A DNA stretch of 11,754 nt from DATAYF01 sp036272735. Its GTDB lineage: Bacteria > Chloroflexota > Ktedonobacteria > Ktedonobacterales > Ktedonobacteraceae. The notes beneath the pieces are model-generated. The model did not search any database. It worked only from the letters and a program-made list of their open reading frames with translations, and was not told the DNA's origin. Shown here piece after piece: positions 1-6,536 of this stretch. The position numbers and the translations under genes are program-made. The stretch is taken from NCBI GenBank assembly GCA_036272735.1, contig DATAYF010000679.1, positions 1-11,754 on the forward strand, written 5' to 3'. How positions within the stretch are numbered: position 1 is the first letter of the stretch; each line of letters begins with the position of its first letter.

Positions 1-936
1 CAACACCTTCAGGCGTACCTGTGGTCCTTTTGGCAAACCTGTGGTTAACTCCTGCCAGCTTTGGCCAGCGTTGTCAGAACGGTAGATGCTAAATTGCTCC
101 CCGATGTTATAGCGATGGTTGGGATCGACAACAGTCGTATAGAGCGTGTTGGGATGATGTGCGTCCAGCGCCAGGGGAAAGCCAAAGCTTGAGGGCAGGT
201 TGCCTGTAATATCAATCCAGCTTTCACCACTATCCAGGCTTTTATACATACCATGACGGCTTTGCTGGTAAAGAATGCCAGGTTGGGACGGATGCTGGAG
301 AAGGCGGTGCGAACCAACCCCCACTTTTCCACTGCCGTCGTGGAGGTTATTGATGACCTGCCAGCTTTTCCCGCCATCTATGCTGCGCAAAGAACCGGCC
401 CCGGAGATACCCAACCATATTCTCTGAGGCTCCGTCGGATCGGCGACGATGCTATGCAGGCAGGTGCCGCTAGCTCCACGAGACCAGGTAGCGCGTTCTG
501 GATGATGCAGCAAGGCCTCGTTCGCCTCCCAGGTTTCGCCACCATCATGGCTTTCCCAAAGACTAGCGGGATCGGTGCCGACATAGAGGGCGTTGGGATC
601 GGTCATTCGCCCTGGCTCAATGTACCAGATATCCTCAAGTTTCTGGCCACTGGCACGTGAGAACTGGATGCCCCTGCGTGGTTCTTGCCACGTTTGCCCA
701 AAGTCGTCACTATAGCGCAAGAAGGAGCCGAAGAAATCGCCATTATCGGCGACCCATAGGCGATAATGGTTACGCGCATCCAGCACGGCATGATAAATGC
801 GCGAAGGCTGGTTTTCTAACTTTGTTGCTGCAACCTGCCAGTGAGCACGATCCTGTGAGGCAATAAGAAATAAACCACGCCTGGTACCTACCGTCAATAT
901 TACTGTGCCTGGGGCGTAGAGACTACGAGAAACCAT
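1..936 (-). CDS. Asp-box (BNR) beta-propeller protein, first paralogue, C-terminus cut off by window edge
   Basis: The frame is open from an ATG at 936 to the left edge (312 codons, no stop), so the gene is partial. The start is supported by AAGGAGGG seven bases upstream. The product carries repeated Asp-box motifs, S-x-D-x-G-x-[TS]-W: SDDFGQTW (76-83), SHDGGETW (129-136), SIDGGKSW (185-192), SLDSGESW (233-240) and SDNAGQSW (287-294), plus a degenerate SQDRAHW near residue 30. These motifs mark turns in the blades of sialidase/WD40-like beta-propellers. It aligns end to end with the neighbour at 1049-2143, about half identical by eye, so roughly 50 residues and one Asp box are missing. I see no FRIP motif or sialidase-type arginine triad context, so glycosidase activity should not be assumed. 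There is no signal peptide, so it is probably cytoplasmic. Function unknown. Confidence 0.88.
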   Translation of the reverse strand, partial: MVSRSLYAPGTVILTVGTRRGLFLIASQDRAHWQVAATKLENQPSRIYHAVLDARNHYRLWVADNGDFFGSFLRYSDDFGQTWQEPRRGIQFSRASGQKLEDIWYIEPGRMTDPNALYVGTDPASLWESHDGGETWEANEALLHHPERATWSRGASGTCLHSIVADPTEPQRIWLGISGAGSLRSIDGGKSWQVINNLHDGSGKVGVGSHRLLQHPSQPGILYQQSRHGMYKSLDSGESWIDITGNLPSSFGFPLALDAHHPNTLYTTVVDPNHRYNIGEQFSIYRSDNAGQSWQELTTGLPKGPQVRLKVL

Positions 937-973
937 CGATGACCCTCCTTTTGTATTATTCGCTTGTACATTG

Positions 974-1026
974 ACAGGCAGTCATGTGTAGACTGCCTGT
1001 TGCATCAATACTACCTGTTCAGGTAG
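974..1026 (-). other. Two consecutive intercistronic hairpins between the propeller genes
   Basis: In the 112-bp gap between the two propeller genes, ACAGGCAGTC (974-983) and GACTGCCTGT (991-1000) form a perfect 10-bp stem with a 7-base loop. CTACCT/AGGTAG (1011-1016 and 1021-1026) form a second 6-bp stem with a 4-base loop. Neither is followed by a T-run on the minus strand, so they are not canonical intrinsic terminators. RNA processing, transcript stabilisation or a weak attenuator between the duplicates are possible roles. Confidence 0.55.
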
Positions 1027-1048
1027 CTTTCCCTCGCCTGTAATAAAT

Positions 1049-2143
1049 TTACACAACCGTTACCGATTGGATGCGTGGCAGGTAGTCAGCGATCTGTTGC
1101 CAGCTATCGCCGCGATCATTGCTGGCGAAAAGTTGTCCTGTGTTCGTGCCCACATAGAGGCCGCAGGGGTTAAGCGTATCGGCGCAAAAGGCGTGACGCA
1201 GTACTCCCATGCGTACCCCCTCACCTCCAGGCAAACCTTGAGTTAGCTCTTCCCAATGCTGTCCGGCATCTTGACTGCGATATATCGTAAACTGGTTGTT
1301 GACGTTGTAACGGCCGTCATCAACGACAACGGCGGTATAAATTGTCTCTGGATTATACCTGTCCAGGGCGATGGGGAAACCGAAGTAGGAGGGCAGGTTG
1401 TTCTGGATATCAATCCATTCATCGCCCGCGGTTAGCGTCTTGTACTGTCCACAATGATCTTGCAGGTAGAGGGTATCGGGATGCTCTGGGTGTTGGATCA
1501 GGCGATGCGCGCAGTTACCAAAAAGTGGGGTGGGAGGAGGCAAATGCCTGGCTCCGATATTTTTATTGACGTGTTCCCAGGTCTTCCCGCCATTTTCTGT
1601 ACGCATGCAGCCCACAGATGAGATGGCTACCCACATACGTTGCGGGTTGGAATAATCAGGAACAATTGAATGGAGGCACATGCCGCCAGCACCCGGTTGC
1701 CATTGCTCACGCGTGGGATGATAGAGCAGCCCGGCATCAGGTTCCCAGCTTTCGCCATTATCGTGGCTGGTCCAGAGACAGGCTTGATCGGTACCCACAT
1801 AAAGTGTCCCTGGCTCAGTTGCGCGACCTGGCTGAATAAGCCAGATATTCTTGAGCATGAGACCACTATCGGCGGGAAATTTGATGCCTGTGCGCGGCTC
1901 CTGCCAGGTCTGCCCAAAATCGTCACTATAGCGGAGTATGGGACCAGATGTATTACTGTTATCGGTGGCAAAAAGGCGGTAGTTACCAGGTGCATTGAAT
2001 ACAGCATGGTAAACGTTTTCATTTTTTAACGAGGTTTCTTCAATCTTCCAGTGCTCTCTATCCTGGGATGAGAGCAGGAAGAGACCGGATGCGGTGCCAA
2101 CGAGGAGTAAAACGCTATTATCTGGATAGTGATTGAACGTCAT
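1049..2143 (-). CDS. Asp-box (BNR) seven-bladed beta-propeller protein, second paralogue
   Basis: This is a complete 364-residue protein. The ATG at 2143 is preceded by GGAGGAAT eight bases upstream. Asp-box motifs recur every 48-56 residues: degenerate SQDREHW (26-32), SDDFGQTW (73-80), SHDNGESW (126-133), TENGGKTW (182-189), a degenerate TAGDEW (238-243), SQDAGQHW (290-297) and SNDRGDSW (341-348). Seven units suggest a closed seven-bladed propeller. Databases usually name such proteins exo-alpha-sialidase or WD40/YVTN/BNR-like, but the sialidase FRIP motif is absent, so that label would rest on fold only. No signal peptide or membrane segment is seen. It lies 65 bp downstream of the MoaD/ThiS-like gene and 112 bp upstream of its own paralogue, all on one strand, suggesting one operon. 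Propellers commonly serve as protein-interaction platforms; the actual role is unknown. Confidence 0.92.
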   Translation of the reverse strand: MTFNHYPDNSVLLLVGTASGLFLLSSQDREHWKIEETSLKNENVYHAVFNAPGNYRLFATDNSNTSGPILRYSDDFGQTWQEPRTGIKFPADSGLMLKNIWLIQPGRATEPGTLYVGTDQACLWTSHDNGESWEPDAGLLYHPTREQWQPGAGGMCLHSIVPDYSNPQRMWVAISSVGCMRTENGGKTWEHVNKNIGARHLPPPTPLFGNCAHRLIQHPEHPDTLYLQDHCGQYKTLTAGDEWIDIQNNLPSYFGFPIALDRYNPETIYTAVVVDDGRYNVNNQFTIYRSQDAGQHWEELTQGLPGGEGVRMGVLRHAFCADTLNPCGLYVGTNTGQLFASNDRGDSWQQIADYLPRIQSVTVV

Positions 2144-2208
2144 TGTGTTGATTCCTCCAGTGAAACAAACAAAAGTTGTTTCTTTCCAATAAGTAGGCGC
2201 AAAGAATA

Positions 2209-2487
2209 TTAACCACCAGCGACCGACTGCAAGATATAAACGGTCGCGGCAGGGGGAATGGGAGTATCGAGACCCTGCAATTGCCGGATATCTTCGCGGT
2301 TGACGAAGATATTGACATAAGGTCGCACCTCTCCGGTTTCAAAACACAGATTGAAGAATAGGCCGGGGTAATCGCGGTCGAGAGCATCGATGATCTCACG
2401 CACATTTTGCCCGTGGACGGTAACGGTCGCACGGTTCCCGGTACGCTTGCGCAGCGGTGTAGGAATAACGATAGTCGCGGGTGCCAT
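2209..2487 (-). CDS. MoaD/ThiS-family ubiquitin-fold protein with C-terminal Gly-Gly
   Basis: A 92-residue protein starting at the ATG at 2487, chosen because AAAGGAGGTC sits at ideal spacing upstream; the longer reading from 2547 has no ribosome binding site. The pattern fits a beta-grasp fold: an N-terminal strand pair (ATIVIPTPLRK, then ATVTVHG), a helix (VREIIDALDRDYPGL), then VNIFVNREDIRQLQGLDTPI and a final strand ATVYILQSVAGG. The terminal Gly-Gly is the feature that is adenylated and thiocarboxylated, or conjugated, in MoaD, ThiS and related sulfur carriers. It is first in a probable operon with two propeller genes. No E1-like MoeB/ThiF, molybdopterin or thiamine gene is nearby, so it is unlikely to be a standard moaD or thiS. 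It may be a specialised sulfur carrier or protein modifier (inference). Confidence 0.88.
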   Translation of the reverse strand: MAPATIVIPTPLRKRTGNRATVTVHGQNVREIIDALDRDYPGLFFNLCFETGEVRPYVNIFVNREDIRQLQGLDTPIPPAATVYILQSVAGG

Positions 2488-2516
2488 AACCAGACCTCCT
2501 TTTGTTGGGAATAATG

Positions 2517-2530
2517 ACACATTTCTGTGT
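2517..2530. promoter_or_regulatory. Inverted repeat upstream of MoaD/ThiS-like gene
   Basis: ACACA-TTTC-TGTGT is a perfect 5-bp dyad around a 4-base centre, 30 bp upstream of the MoaD-like start codon. It could be a small operator or a short leader hairpin; it is short enough to occur by chance. Confidence 0.3.
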
Positions 2531-2611
2531 GATACTAAAGTGTCCATATGTAGGTGATGTTCTTTTTCGTTCGCGCAAAAGCGGCAATTCGATGAAATGA
2601 ATCGTTACAAC

Positions 2612-2662
2612 GTTTACACTTTGTTTATGCTGGGGTGGGTCGTGTTTATGCGTCGTTTATGC
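2612..2662 (+). promoter_or_regulatory. Helically phased direct repeats GTTTAyrC, candidate OmpR/PhoB-type operator
   Basis: GTTTACAC at 2612 and GTTTATGC at 2623, 2644 and 2655 form two pairs of direct repeats, each with 11-bp spacing, and the pairs are 32 bp apart. Three copies are identical over eight bases. Tandem half-sites with an 11-bp period are the usual binding arrangement for OmpR/PhoB-family winged-helix regulators. The array sits about 150 bp upstream of the importer ATPase start and 125 bp upstream of the MoaD-like start, so it could act on either. The regulator is unknown; the response regulator at 5748-6494 is a candidate by family only. Confidence 0.5.
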
Positions 2663-2683
2663 CCAGGCGGGTATGCTGTGGTT

Positions 2684-2731
2684 ACAGACTTGTCGTAGGT
2701 TTCGTTGATCTCATAGTAACGACGAGTCTGT
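2684..2731 (+). other. 13-bp stem-loop in the probable leader of the ABC importer
   Basis: ACAGACTTGTCGT (2684-2696) can pair along its full length with ACGACGAGTCTGT (2719-2731), with one U-G wobble in plus-strand RNA, closing a 22-base loop. It lies 84 bp upstream of the start codon. No T-run follows, so it is not an intrinsic terminator. I do not recognise a named riboswitch class. On the minus strand the wobble becomes an A-C mismatch, so pairing favours a plus-strand RNA role. Confidence 0.45.
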
Positions 2732-2814
2732 CACGCGTACGCAAGCAAGCAGAAGAAAAGCTCAAACTGGTGCTCACGATGTGGTGCCAGCAGACCATTT
2801 GAGAAAGGAGGTCG

Positions 2815-3678
2815 GTGAACACCGTTATGCCTATGACAGAATCATCGACTACTTCACAATATGTTGTGAATTCCAGCACGGCGGCAATCGAATTACGCAA
2901 TGCTACCAAGCGGTTTCTGACGCCGAATGGCGAGACGTACACCGCCCTACGGGATATCACACTCAGCATTGCTCCTGGCGAGTTTTGTGCGGTAGTTGGC
3001 CCAACCGGCTGCGGCAAATCCACCACGCTGGGCCTGATATCGGGGTTGGAGAGGCCGAATGCCGGTGAGGTGCAGGTGATGGGCCAGAGCGTGCAGGGGA
3101 TTGATCCGCGCATTGGGTACGTTTTCCAGGCTGACGCGGTCTTCCCCTGGAAGAACGTGCTACAGAACGTGGCCGCCGGTCCGTTGTTGCGAGGGCAGAA
3201 AAAATCCGAGGCCATTGCACGCGCTCGCGATTGGATCGCACGCGTGGGGTTGACTGGTTTCGAGGATCGCTACCCACACCAGCTTTCCGGTGGCATGCGC
3301 AAGCGTGTGGCGTTGGCGCAGACATTTATCAACGAGCCGCAGATCTTGCTTATGGATGAACCGTTTAGCGCCTTGGATGTGCAGACGCGGTCGATGATGG
3401 AAGATGAACTGCTCAACCTGTGGTCTTCTGGCTCGGCCTCTGTGGTCTTCGTCACGCACGATCTTGAAGAGGCTATTTCCCTGTCCGACCGGGTGTGTGT
3501 GCTCACAGCGGGACCGGCTACCGTTAAGGGTATTTATACCATCGATCTGCCACGCCCGCGCAACGTCACGGAAATCCGTTTTGAGCCACGTTTCATCAGT
3601 TTGTATCACGAGATATGGGAAGATCTTCGCAGCGAGGTAATCATTAGTTATGAGCGTAGTCAGCAAAAAAGTCAATGA
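2815..3678 (+). CDS. NitT/TauT-family ABC importer, ATP-binding protein
   Basis: A 287-residue cytoplasmic ATPase that powers uptake with the permease and binding protein that follow. Walker A GPTGCGKST is at 62-70, the Q-loop at Gln105 (FQADAVFPWKN, typical of SsuB/TauB-type ATPases), the signature LSGGMRKR at 157-164, Walker B ILLMDEP at 177-183, the D-loop SALD just after, and the H-loop His215 (THDLEEA). The start is a GTG at 2815, only three bases after AAAGGAGG; in-frame ATGs at 2827 and 2833 lie too far from that site, so the GTG is preferred but not certain. An extension of about 20 residues precedes the nucleotide-binding domain. The stop lies 29 bases inside the permease gene, implying translational coupling. 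The solute could be a sulfonate, nitrate, a thiamine-precursor pyrimidine or another compound; the ATPase cannot tell. Confidence 0.95.
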   Translation: MNTVMPMTESSTTSQYVVNSSTAAIELRNATKRFLTPNGETYTALRDITLSIAPGEFCAVVGPTGCGKSTTLGLISGLERPNAGEVQVMGQSVQGIDPRIGYVFQADAVFPWKNVLQNVAAGPLLRGQKKSEAIARARDWIARVGLTGFEDRYPHQLSGGMRKRVALAQTFINEPQILLMDEPFSALDVQTRSMMEDELLNLWSSGSASVVFVTHDLEEAISLSDRVCVLTAGPATVKGIYTIDLPRPRNVTEIRFEPRFISLYHEIWEDLRSEVIISYERSQQKSQ

Positions 3679-4522
3679 GCCGGTCACGACTCCTGAAAGC
3701 AAGGAAGAACGAGCACACGTATCTAGTCGGCGTCGGCGGCGCGTACTTGTCTACGTCCTACGGATTGCGCTGTTCATCGTGATCTTTGGTGGCTGGGAAC
3801 TTGGGTCCCGTGCCAAGGTTATTGATCCGTTCTTTTGGGGTGAACCCTCGGGGATTGTCGCGCAGATCATCACCTGGGTCACGCAAGGGACTGCACAGGG
3901 TCCATTGTTGGTGCAAATCCTTGCCACATTAGAAGAGGCGGTGATTGGGTTCGTGATTGGTGTGGTGCTTGGTGTGATCTTTGGGGTCATACTGGGGAGT
4001 AGCAAGTTCCTTTCTGATATACTGGGTCCCTACATTAAAGCGGCCAACTCGATCCCGCGTGTGGTGCTCGGTTCTGTTTTCGCCATTGGGCTTGGTCTGG
4101 GCATACAATCCAAGATCGCGCTTGCAGTTGTCCTGGTCTTCTTCATCGTCTTTTTTAACGCCTTCCAGGGCGTACGTGAGGCTGACCGCAACCTCATGGC
4201 GAACGCACGAATTTTGGGGGCAAGCCGGATACAACTTATCACTCAGGTCACCATCCCTTCGGCGCTGATATGGATTACTGCCAGCCTGCATACCAGTTTC
4301 AGTTTTGCGCTGGTAGGTGCAGTTGTTGGCGAGTACGTCGGTGCGACACAGGGCCTGGGCCTGCTGATCCAGAATGCACAGAGCTTATTCAATATTAATG
4401 GCGTGTTCGCGGTGATGGTCATCCTGGCGGTCGTCGCGCTGATCGCGGAAGCGCTGATTACCACATTGGAACGCCGCCTGATTAGTTGGCGTCCTAATAC
4501 CGTGAACGATGCAACGCTCTAG
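3650..4522 (+). CDS. NitT/TauT-family ABC importer, permease
   Basis: A 290-residue inner-membrane permease of the binding-protein-dependent transport family. A basic cytoplasmic N-terminus (SRRRRR near 26-31) precedes hydrophobic segments near 32-48, 93-116, 136-151, 155-170, 205-228 and 252-272. The cytoplasmic EAA-type loop that docks on the ATPase is visible around 177-204 (EADRNLMANARILGAS, then VTIPSAL), with the conserved Gly190. The C-terminal GEYVGATQGLGLLI is typical of SsuC/TauC relatives. It starts inside the ATPase gene (29-bp overlap), with GAGGT eleven bases upstream. Only one permease gene is present, so the channel is presumably a homodimer, as is usual in this family. Confidence 0.95.
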   Translation: MSVVSKKVNEPVTTPESKEERAHVSSRRRRRVLVYVLRIALFIVIFGGWELGSRAKVIDPFFWGEPSGIVAQIITWVTQGTAQGPLLVQILATLEEAVIGFVIGVVLGVIFGVILGSSKFLSDILGPYIKAANSIPRVVLGSVFAIGLGLGIQSKIALAVVLVFFIVFFNAFQGVREADRNLMANARILGASRIQLITQVTIPSALIWITASLHTSFSFALVGAVVGEYVGATQGLGLLIQNAQSLFNINGVFAVMVILAVVALIAEALITTLERRLISWRPNTVNDATL

Positions 4523-4597
4523 ACTTCTAATGCGAGAAGGAGGAGATAGCAAAGTAGCTATAAACAAGTAACGGCACTTATGACAATGATGGAAACG

Positions 4598-4620
4598 CCT
4601 GGTCATAGATGTTGACCGGG
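4598..4620 (+). other. Intercistronic hairpin upstream of the binding-protein gene
   Basis: CCTGGTCA (4598-4605) pairs with TGACCGGG (4613-4620), eight pairs with one wobble and a 7-base loop, in the 122-bp gap between permease and binding protein. The gene's AGGAG lies 13 bases beyond. Such hairpins often protect or process mRNA so that binding protein is made in excess over membrane components. No T-run follows. Confidence 0.4.
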
Positions 4621-4644
4621 AAAGACAAAATTAGGAGAAGGCAC

Positions 4645-5682
4645 ATGAAATCGTGGAGTCGAAGGCTTTGCCTGGCGGCGAGCATTATCTCAGTCCTTAT
4701 TCTCAGTGCATGCGGCGGTGGTGCTGCCAGTGGTAGTGGCGGAGGAAACATTCCGCTCAAGATCATGGTTGGTGGAATGAGCAAACAAATTTATTTACCA
4801 AATGAGCTCACTCAACAACTAGGATATTTCAAGCAAGAGGGTCTTGATGTTACGCTGATCGACGAGGCTTCTGGGCAATCGTCTGAAAATTCGGTGCTGG
4901 CTGGTCAGGTTGACGCGGGTTCGGGGTCGTACAACCATACCATCGAACTGCAAGCAGCCGGGAAGAAAATGCAGTGCGTGGTGCAGTTGGATGTCGCACC
5001 TGGTGAGACTGAAATTGTTTCCGCCAAAGAGGCGAACCAGATTCACTCGGTTGCAGACCTCAAAGGCAAGAACCTGGGCGTGACCGAACTGGGTTCAGGC
5101 ACACAAACCCTGACCACAGTGTTGCTCCATAAAGTAGGAGTTTCCCAGAGCCAGGTACACTTCTTGCCTGTGGGTGCTGGCGATACATTTATCGCGGCGA
5201 TGCAGCAGGGCAAAATCGATGCAGGTATGACCACTGAGCCAACAACTTCGCGTCTCTTATCGACCGGAGTTGGCAAAGTGCTGGCTGATCTGCGCACACC
5301 GCAGACGACCCAACAAGCCGTGGGCGGCCCCTATCCCTTCATTTGCGTCTTTATGAACAACGATTATGTCGCCGCTCACCCGGCGACCACACAGAAGATA
5401 GTGAATGCCTACACGAAGACCTTGAAGTGGATGCATACGCATACGGCGGCAGAGATTGCTGCGAAGATGCCAGCCGATTACTACGCGGGCAATAAACCTC
5501 TCTATGTGTCGGCTTTGCAGAATCAACTGCAAATGTTCAGTCCTGATGGATCGATGCCGAATGGTGGCCCTGAGTCGGTGCTTGCCACTGAGAAAGAGAC
5601 CAACCAGAGCGTACAGCAGGCTAAACAGATCGATCTGAGTGCGACCTACACCAATCAGTTCGTGAATAAAGCGGGCAAATAA
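4645..5682 (+). CDS. NitT/TauT-family ABC importer, lipoprotein substrate-binding protein
   Basis: A 345-residue lipoprotein that captures solute outside the membrane for the transporter encoded just upstream. The ATG at 4645 is chosen over 4609 because AGGAG lies seven bases before it and because it opens a proper signal peptide: basic MKSWSRR, a hydrophobic core, then lipobox LSAC with Cys23 as the lipidated residue. A Gly/Ser-rich linker (24-34) leads into a periplasmic-binding type II fold of the NMT1/SsuA-like family: LGYFKQEGLDV (59-69), SVADLKGKNLGV (135-146) and AAMQQGKIDAGMTTEP (184-199) are its usual landmarks. The cysteine-rich motif of THI5/NMT1 enzymes is not seen, so it is a binding protein, not a pyrimidine synthase. 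The ligand cannot be read from the sequence. An intrinsic terminator follows directly. Confidence 0.94.
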   Translation: MKSWSRRLCLAASIISVLILSACGGGAASGSGGGNIPLKIMVGGMSKQIYLPNELTQQLGYFKQEGLDVTLIDEASGQSSENSVLAGQVDAGSGSYNHTIELQAAGKKMQCVVQLDVAPGETEIVSAKEANQIHSVADLKGKNLGVTELGSGTQTLTTVLLHKVGVSQSQVHFLPVGAGDTFIAAMQQGKIDAGMTTEPTTSRLLSTGVGKVLADLRTPQTTQQAVGGPYPFICVFMNNDYVAAHPATTQKIVNAYTKTLKWMHTHTAAEIAAKMPADYYAGNKPLYVSALQNQLQMFSPDGSMPNGGPESVLATEKETNQSVQQAKQIDLSATYTNQFVNKAGK

Positions 5683-5701
5683 GGTTCTGCTGTTAGGCGA
5701 G

Positions 5702-5738
5702 ATGAGGGGCTGGTTTCAAAGCCAGTCCCTCATTTTTT
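5702..5738 (+). terminator. Rho-independent terminator of the ABC importer operon
   Basis: ATGAGGGGCTGG (5702-5713) pairs with CCAGTCCCTCAT (5722-5733) through 12 pairs including one G-U, with an 8-base loop, followed by six Ts (5733-5738). It begins 20 bases after the binding-protein stop. The convergent response-regulator gene ends at 5748, so the hairpin separates both units, but only the plus strand has a T-run. Confidence 0.9.
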
Positions 5739-5747
5739 GTTATCTTG

Positions 5748-6494
5748 TTACGCCTGGTTATCGTGTGTTGAAAGGGAGTGCCTGCGTGCAGCCTCGGTTT
5801 CAGTAGGAGCAAAGCGGTAGCCGATACCCGGCTCGGTAAATAAGTAGCGTGGATGAGTGGGGTCAGGTTCTAATTTGTGGCGCAAGCGGTTGATATAGAC
5901 GCGTAAGTACTCGGCCTCGTCGCCGTATTCAGGACCCCAGATACTTTGTAGGAGCGTGCGATGAGTGAGCACCTTACCCGCGTTGGTGACCAGTTGCTCT
6001 AAGAGGGCGAATTCTGTTGGTGCCAGTCGCACCTGTGCCCCACGCAGGTGCACACTATGTCCAGCCAGGTCGATTTCAAGCTCGGCAAATTTTTTCGTGC
6101 CATCAGTGGCTGGTATGGCCTCCGGTTGGGTACGGCGTAGCACGGCGCGTACACGTGCGAGCAGTTCCTCCACTCCAAAGGGTTTGGTCAAGTAATCATC
6201 TGCTCCGAGGTCGAGCGCGGCGACTTTGTCGCTTTCAGCATCCAGGGCGGTCAAGACGATGATGGGCACGGCCGATTGCTTGCGTACACGCTGACAAACT
6301 TCGAGGCCATCCATGCGTGGCATCATAATATCCAGGATGAGCAAGTGGGGATCTTCTCGCTCCCACAGTGCCATTGCTTCCAATCCGTTGCTTGCTTCTG
6401 CTACTTCGAAACCACGCGCACGCAAATTGCGGCTTACAAAATCGCGCAAGGCGGCTTCATCTTCGGCGAGTAAAATACGCTGCGCTTTCATCAT
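5748..6494 (-). CDS. OmpR/PhoB-family response regulator
   Basis: A 248-residue DNA-binding response regulator. The receiver domain (about 5-118) has the acidic pocket Glu11-Asp12, phosphoacceptor Asp55 in LLILDIMMP, Thr82 and Lys104 (YLTKPF). The C-terminal winged helix-turn-helix (about 135-232) shows LAPTEFALLEQL, the recognition region YLRVYINRLRHKLE and the wing GIGYRF; overall it resembles KdpE/PhoB-like members. Two adjacent ATGs (6494 and 6491) follow GGAGGG at spacings of four and seven bases, so the second may be the real start. It lies 42 bp downstream of the histidine kinase and is presumably co-transcribed with and phosphorylated by it. Regulators of this type bind 11-bp direct repeats; the array at 2612-2662 is a possible target (inference). 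Confidence 0.96.
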   Translation of the reverse strand: MMKAQRILLAEDEAALRDFVSRNLRARGFEVAEASNGLEAMALWEREDPHLLILDIMMPRMDGLEVCQRVRKQSAVPIIVLTALDAESDKVAALDLGADDYLTKPFGVEELLARVRAVLRRTQPEAIPATDGTKKFAELEIDLAGHSVHLRGAQVRLAPTEFALLEQLVTNAGKVLTHRTLLQSIWGPEYGDEAEYLRVYINRLRHKLEPDPTHPRYLFTEPGIGYRFAPTETEAARRHSLSTHDNQA

Positions 6495-6536
6495 GCATCC
6501 CTCCGTTTCTGTGTCAAGAGCATCATTGCTACTGCA

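Larger units (their letters stand above)
2488..2814. promoter_or_regulatory. Divergent control region between MoaD/ThiS-like gene and ABC importer
   Basis: This 327-bp stretch has no convincing gene. It holds the MoaD-like gene's ribosome binding site, a 14-bp inverted repeat (2517-2530), a set of phased direct repeats (2612-2662), a 13-bp stem-loop (2684-2731) and the importer's own AAAGGAGG (2804-2811). Promoters for both directions must lie here or overlap, but I cannot pick -35/-10 pairs with assurance; TTGTCG at 2691-2696 with TAGTAA 18 bp downstream is a weak plus-strand candidate. Confidence 0.6.

Noticed and set aside
253..660. Plus-strand open frame of 135 codons
   Set aside because: It lies opposite the propeller gene, has no ribosome binding site and shows no domain; the minus-strand frame carries repeated Asp boxes.
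1..2143. Naming the propellers sialidases
   Set aside because: Asp boxes occur in many non-enzymatic propellers, and the FRIP motif is missing.
2684..2814. Guanidine-I (ykkC) or TPP riboswitch ahead of the NitT/TauT importer
   Set aside because: Such importers are often preceded by these riboswitches, but I find none of their conserved core motifs here.
4580..4615. Eleven-codon ATG frame before the binding-protein gene, possible leader peptide
   Set aside because: No ribosome binding site at proper distance and no regulatory codon run.
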